Shown here piece after piece: positions 26,741 through 27,434 of a stretch of DNA of 27,434 nucleotides (position 1 is the first letter of the stretch; every line of letters begins with the position of its first letter). The notes under the pieces are model-generated. The model was not told where the DNA came from. It made no database searches and was given only the letters and a program-made list of their open reading frames with translations. A program made the translations under genes and the position numbers. This stretch comes from CAYMYN01 sp964394665. GTDB lineage: Bacteria; Planctomycetota; UBA1135; GCA-002686595. The stretch is taken from assembly GCA_964394665.1 (NCBI GenBank), contig CAYMYN010000046.1, positions 1 to 27,434 of the forward strand. The letters are read 5' to 3'.

Positions 26741-27178
26741 CTACGCTCCGGCCCCGGGGCCGTAGCAGTCCACGAAGTTGTGTCGGCTCTCGTAGAGCCG
26801 GATCCTGTGCAGACGACATCCTTCGAACTCCTCGATGCGCGGGGCGATCCGATCCCAGAAGGCCAACGCGACGTTCTCCGCCGTCGGGATGATCCCGAGG
26901 AGGAAGGGCACGTCGACGTTCAAGTTCTTGTGATCGACCTCGGCCAGGATCTCCTCGCGCAGGAGCACCATCAGCCGATTGAGGTCCATCACCATCCCCG
27001 AGCGCGGCACGGGTCCGCGCACGGTGACCTCGAGGGCGTAGTTGTGACCGTGGCCGTTCGGGTTGTTGCAGATCCCGTACAGCCGCGCGTTGTCTGATTC
27101 GCTGAGCGCCGGATCGTGGAGCCGATGGGCGGCGGAGAACTCCTCGCGGCGGGTGATCTCGACCTGGGGCAGGGACAT
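26741..27178 (-). CDS. 6-pyruvoyl-tetrahydropterin synthase family protein, PTPS-like
   Basis: 145 residues. Zinc ligands are H18 (FSAAHRL) and H43/H45 in CNNPNGHGHNY, the catalytic Cys is C37, and the Asp-His pair is D82/H83 (DHKNLN). The pterin-binding glutamate is in PTAENVA. CNNPNGHGHNY, the MVMDL segment and DHKNLNVDVP closely match animal PTPS rather than the CGRLHGH form of E. coli QueD. The enzyme would turn dihydroneopterin triphosphate, made by the next gene's product, into 6-pyruvoyl tetrahydropterin. QueD activity (6-carboxy-tetrahydropterin for queuosine) remains possible. A weak -10 is TATCCC (27217-27222). Confidence 0.92.
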   Translation of the reverse strand: MSLPQVEITRREEFSAAHRLHDPALSESDNARLYGICNNPNGHGHNYALEVTVRGPVPRSGMVMDLNRLMVLLREEILAEVDHKNLNVDVPFLLGIIPTAENVALAFWDRIAPRIEEFEGCRLHRIRLYESRHNFVDCYGPGAGA

Positions 27179-27237
27179 GGTTCGTGGCGGGCGTCGGGCG
27201 GGGTCGGTCGACGGGAGGGATACGCGCTCGAGCCGGT

Positions 27238-27434
27238 TCAGGGTTCGTCGCCGCCGACCGCGTCCACGCGCGGGCCCGCGGTGCGCACGGCCGGCGTCGC
27301 GGCGTCCGCGGCGCGCTCGGCGCGCTCCGCCTGCGCGCGGTCCGGCCCGCCCGCGACCGGAGCCCCGGGGCGACCGGCCGGCTTCGCGCCCGGCGCCGGG
27401 GAACGCACGGGACGGGCGGGGGCCGGCGCGCCCT
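27238..27434 (-). CDS. C-terminal end of an Ala/Pro-rich protein (runs off the window)
   Basis: 65 codons ending GGDEP and a TGA at 27238-27240, continuing past the right edge. The visible part is Ala, Pro, Gly and Arg-rich (PARPVRSPAPGAKPAGRPG, then AERAERAADAATPAV) and almost certainly disordered. Third codon positions are mostly G or C, which favours real coding, but low-complexity GC-rich sequence can mimic this. The family cannot be told. Confidence 0.5.
   Translation of the reverse strand, partial: GAPAPARPVRSPAPGAKPAGRPGAPVAGGPDRAQAERAERAADAATPAVRTAGPRVDAVGGDEP

Noticed and set aside
26724..26819. ATG at 26819 as start of GTP cyclohydrolase I
   Set aside because: It would overlap the PTPS-like gene by 79 bases and add Arg/Pro-rich residues. 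The GTG at 26723 gives normal length and a short intergenic gap.

Overview
The DNA is very G+C-rich (well above 70% by eye) and carries single copies of core bacterial genes (rpsT, def, ribF, tRNA-Phe, folE). It also has an outer-membrane-type porin and a large MoxR/DUF58/von Willebrand A/ABC transporter gene group. That mix, with many secreted or membrane proteins of unknown function, suggests a high-GC planctomycete-like Gram-negative bacterium. This placement is inference. A 10-base run of N at 24866-24875 shows a scaffolded draft assembly.

Layout. 1-298 (-) is the start of a secreted protein, followed by 415 non-coding bases. 714-1766 (-) is an HDOD signalling protein, divergent from a BatA-like vWA protein and a double-vWA protein (1923-6475, +). 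Converging on these is a tightly coupled minus-strand operon read from 14166 down to 6481: coiled-coil membrane protein, MoxR ATPase, exported membrane protein, ABC ATPase, ABC permease, DUF58 protein, with most junctions of the ATGA overlap type. Together they look like a Bat-type system: a MoxR chaperone ATPase, vWA/DUF58 metal-binding adaptors and an ABC exporter-like pair, probably acting at the inner membrane.

14258-16233 (-) is a TPR protein, ribosomal protein S20 and a small DUF1499-like protein, read from a clear TTGACG-N17-TAGGAT promoter. Divergent from it are def and ribF. ribF runs into a 186-bp imperfect palindrome (17940-18125) resembling a miniature inverted-repeat element. Next come tRNA-Phe(GAA), a DUF971 protein, an ArfB-like rescue factor and an unknown 163-residue protein. 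After a 550-base leader region come a porin, then a DUF255 thioredoxin-fold protein. 23434-23851 has no ordinary gene, but holds a promoter, a perfect Shine-Dalgarno core, a structured segment and a strong intrinsic terminator, so it is a candidate small RNA.

23852-25283 (-) encodes a zinc-ribbon-like membrane protein and a polytopic membrane protein whose middle is broken by the N gap plus what looks like a misjoined piece of a SufS-type cysteine desulfurase gene. 25403-27178 holds an SDR oxidoreductase, GTP cyclohydrolase I and a 6-pyruvoyl-tetrahydropterin synthase-like protein, possibly a tetrahydrobiopterin set. The window ends in the C-terminus of an Ala/Pro-rich protein.

The points most worth a second look are: the single in-frame TGA (13066-13068) inside an otherwise open 862-codon frame that joins the coiled-coil protein to MoxR; the orphan transcription unit at 23550-23827; the palindromic element at the end of ribF; the chimeric assembly join near 24866-25008; and a recurrent TAGnnT -10 element that often lies so close to start codons that transcripts would be leaderless.
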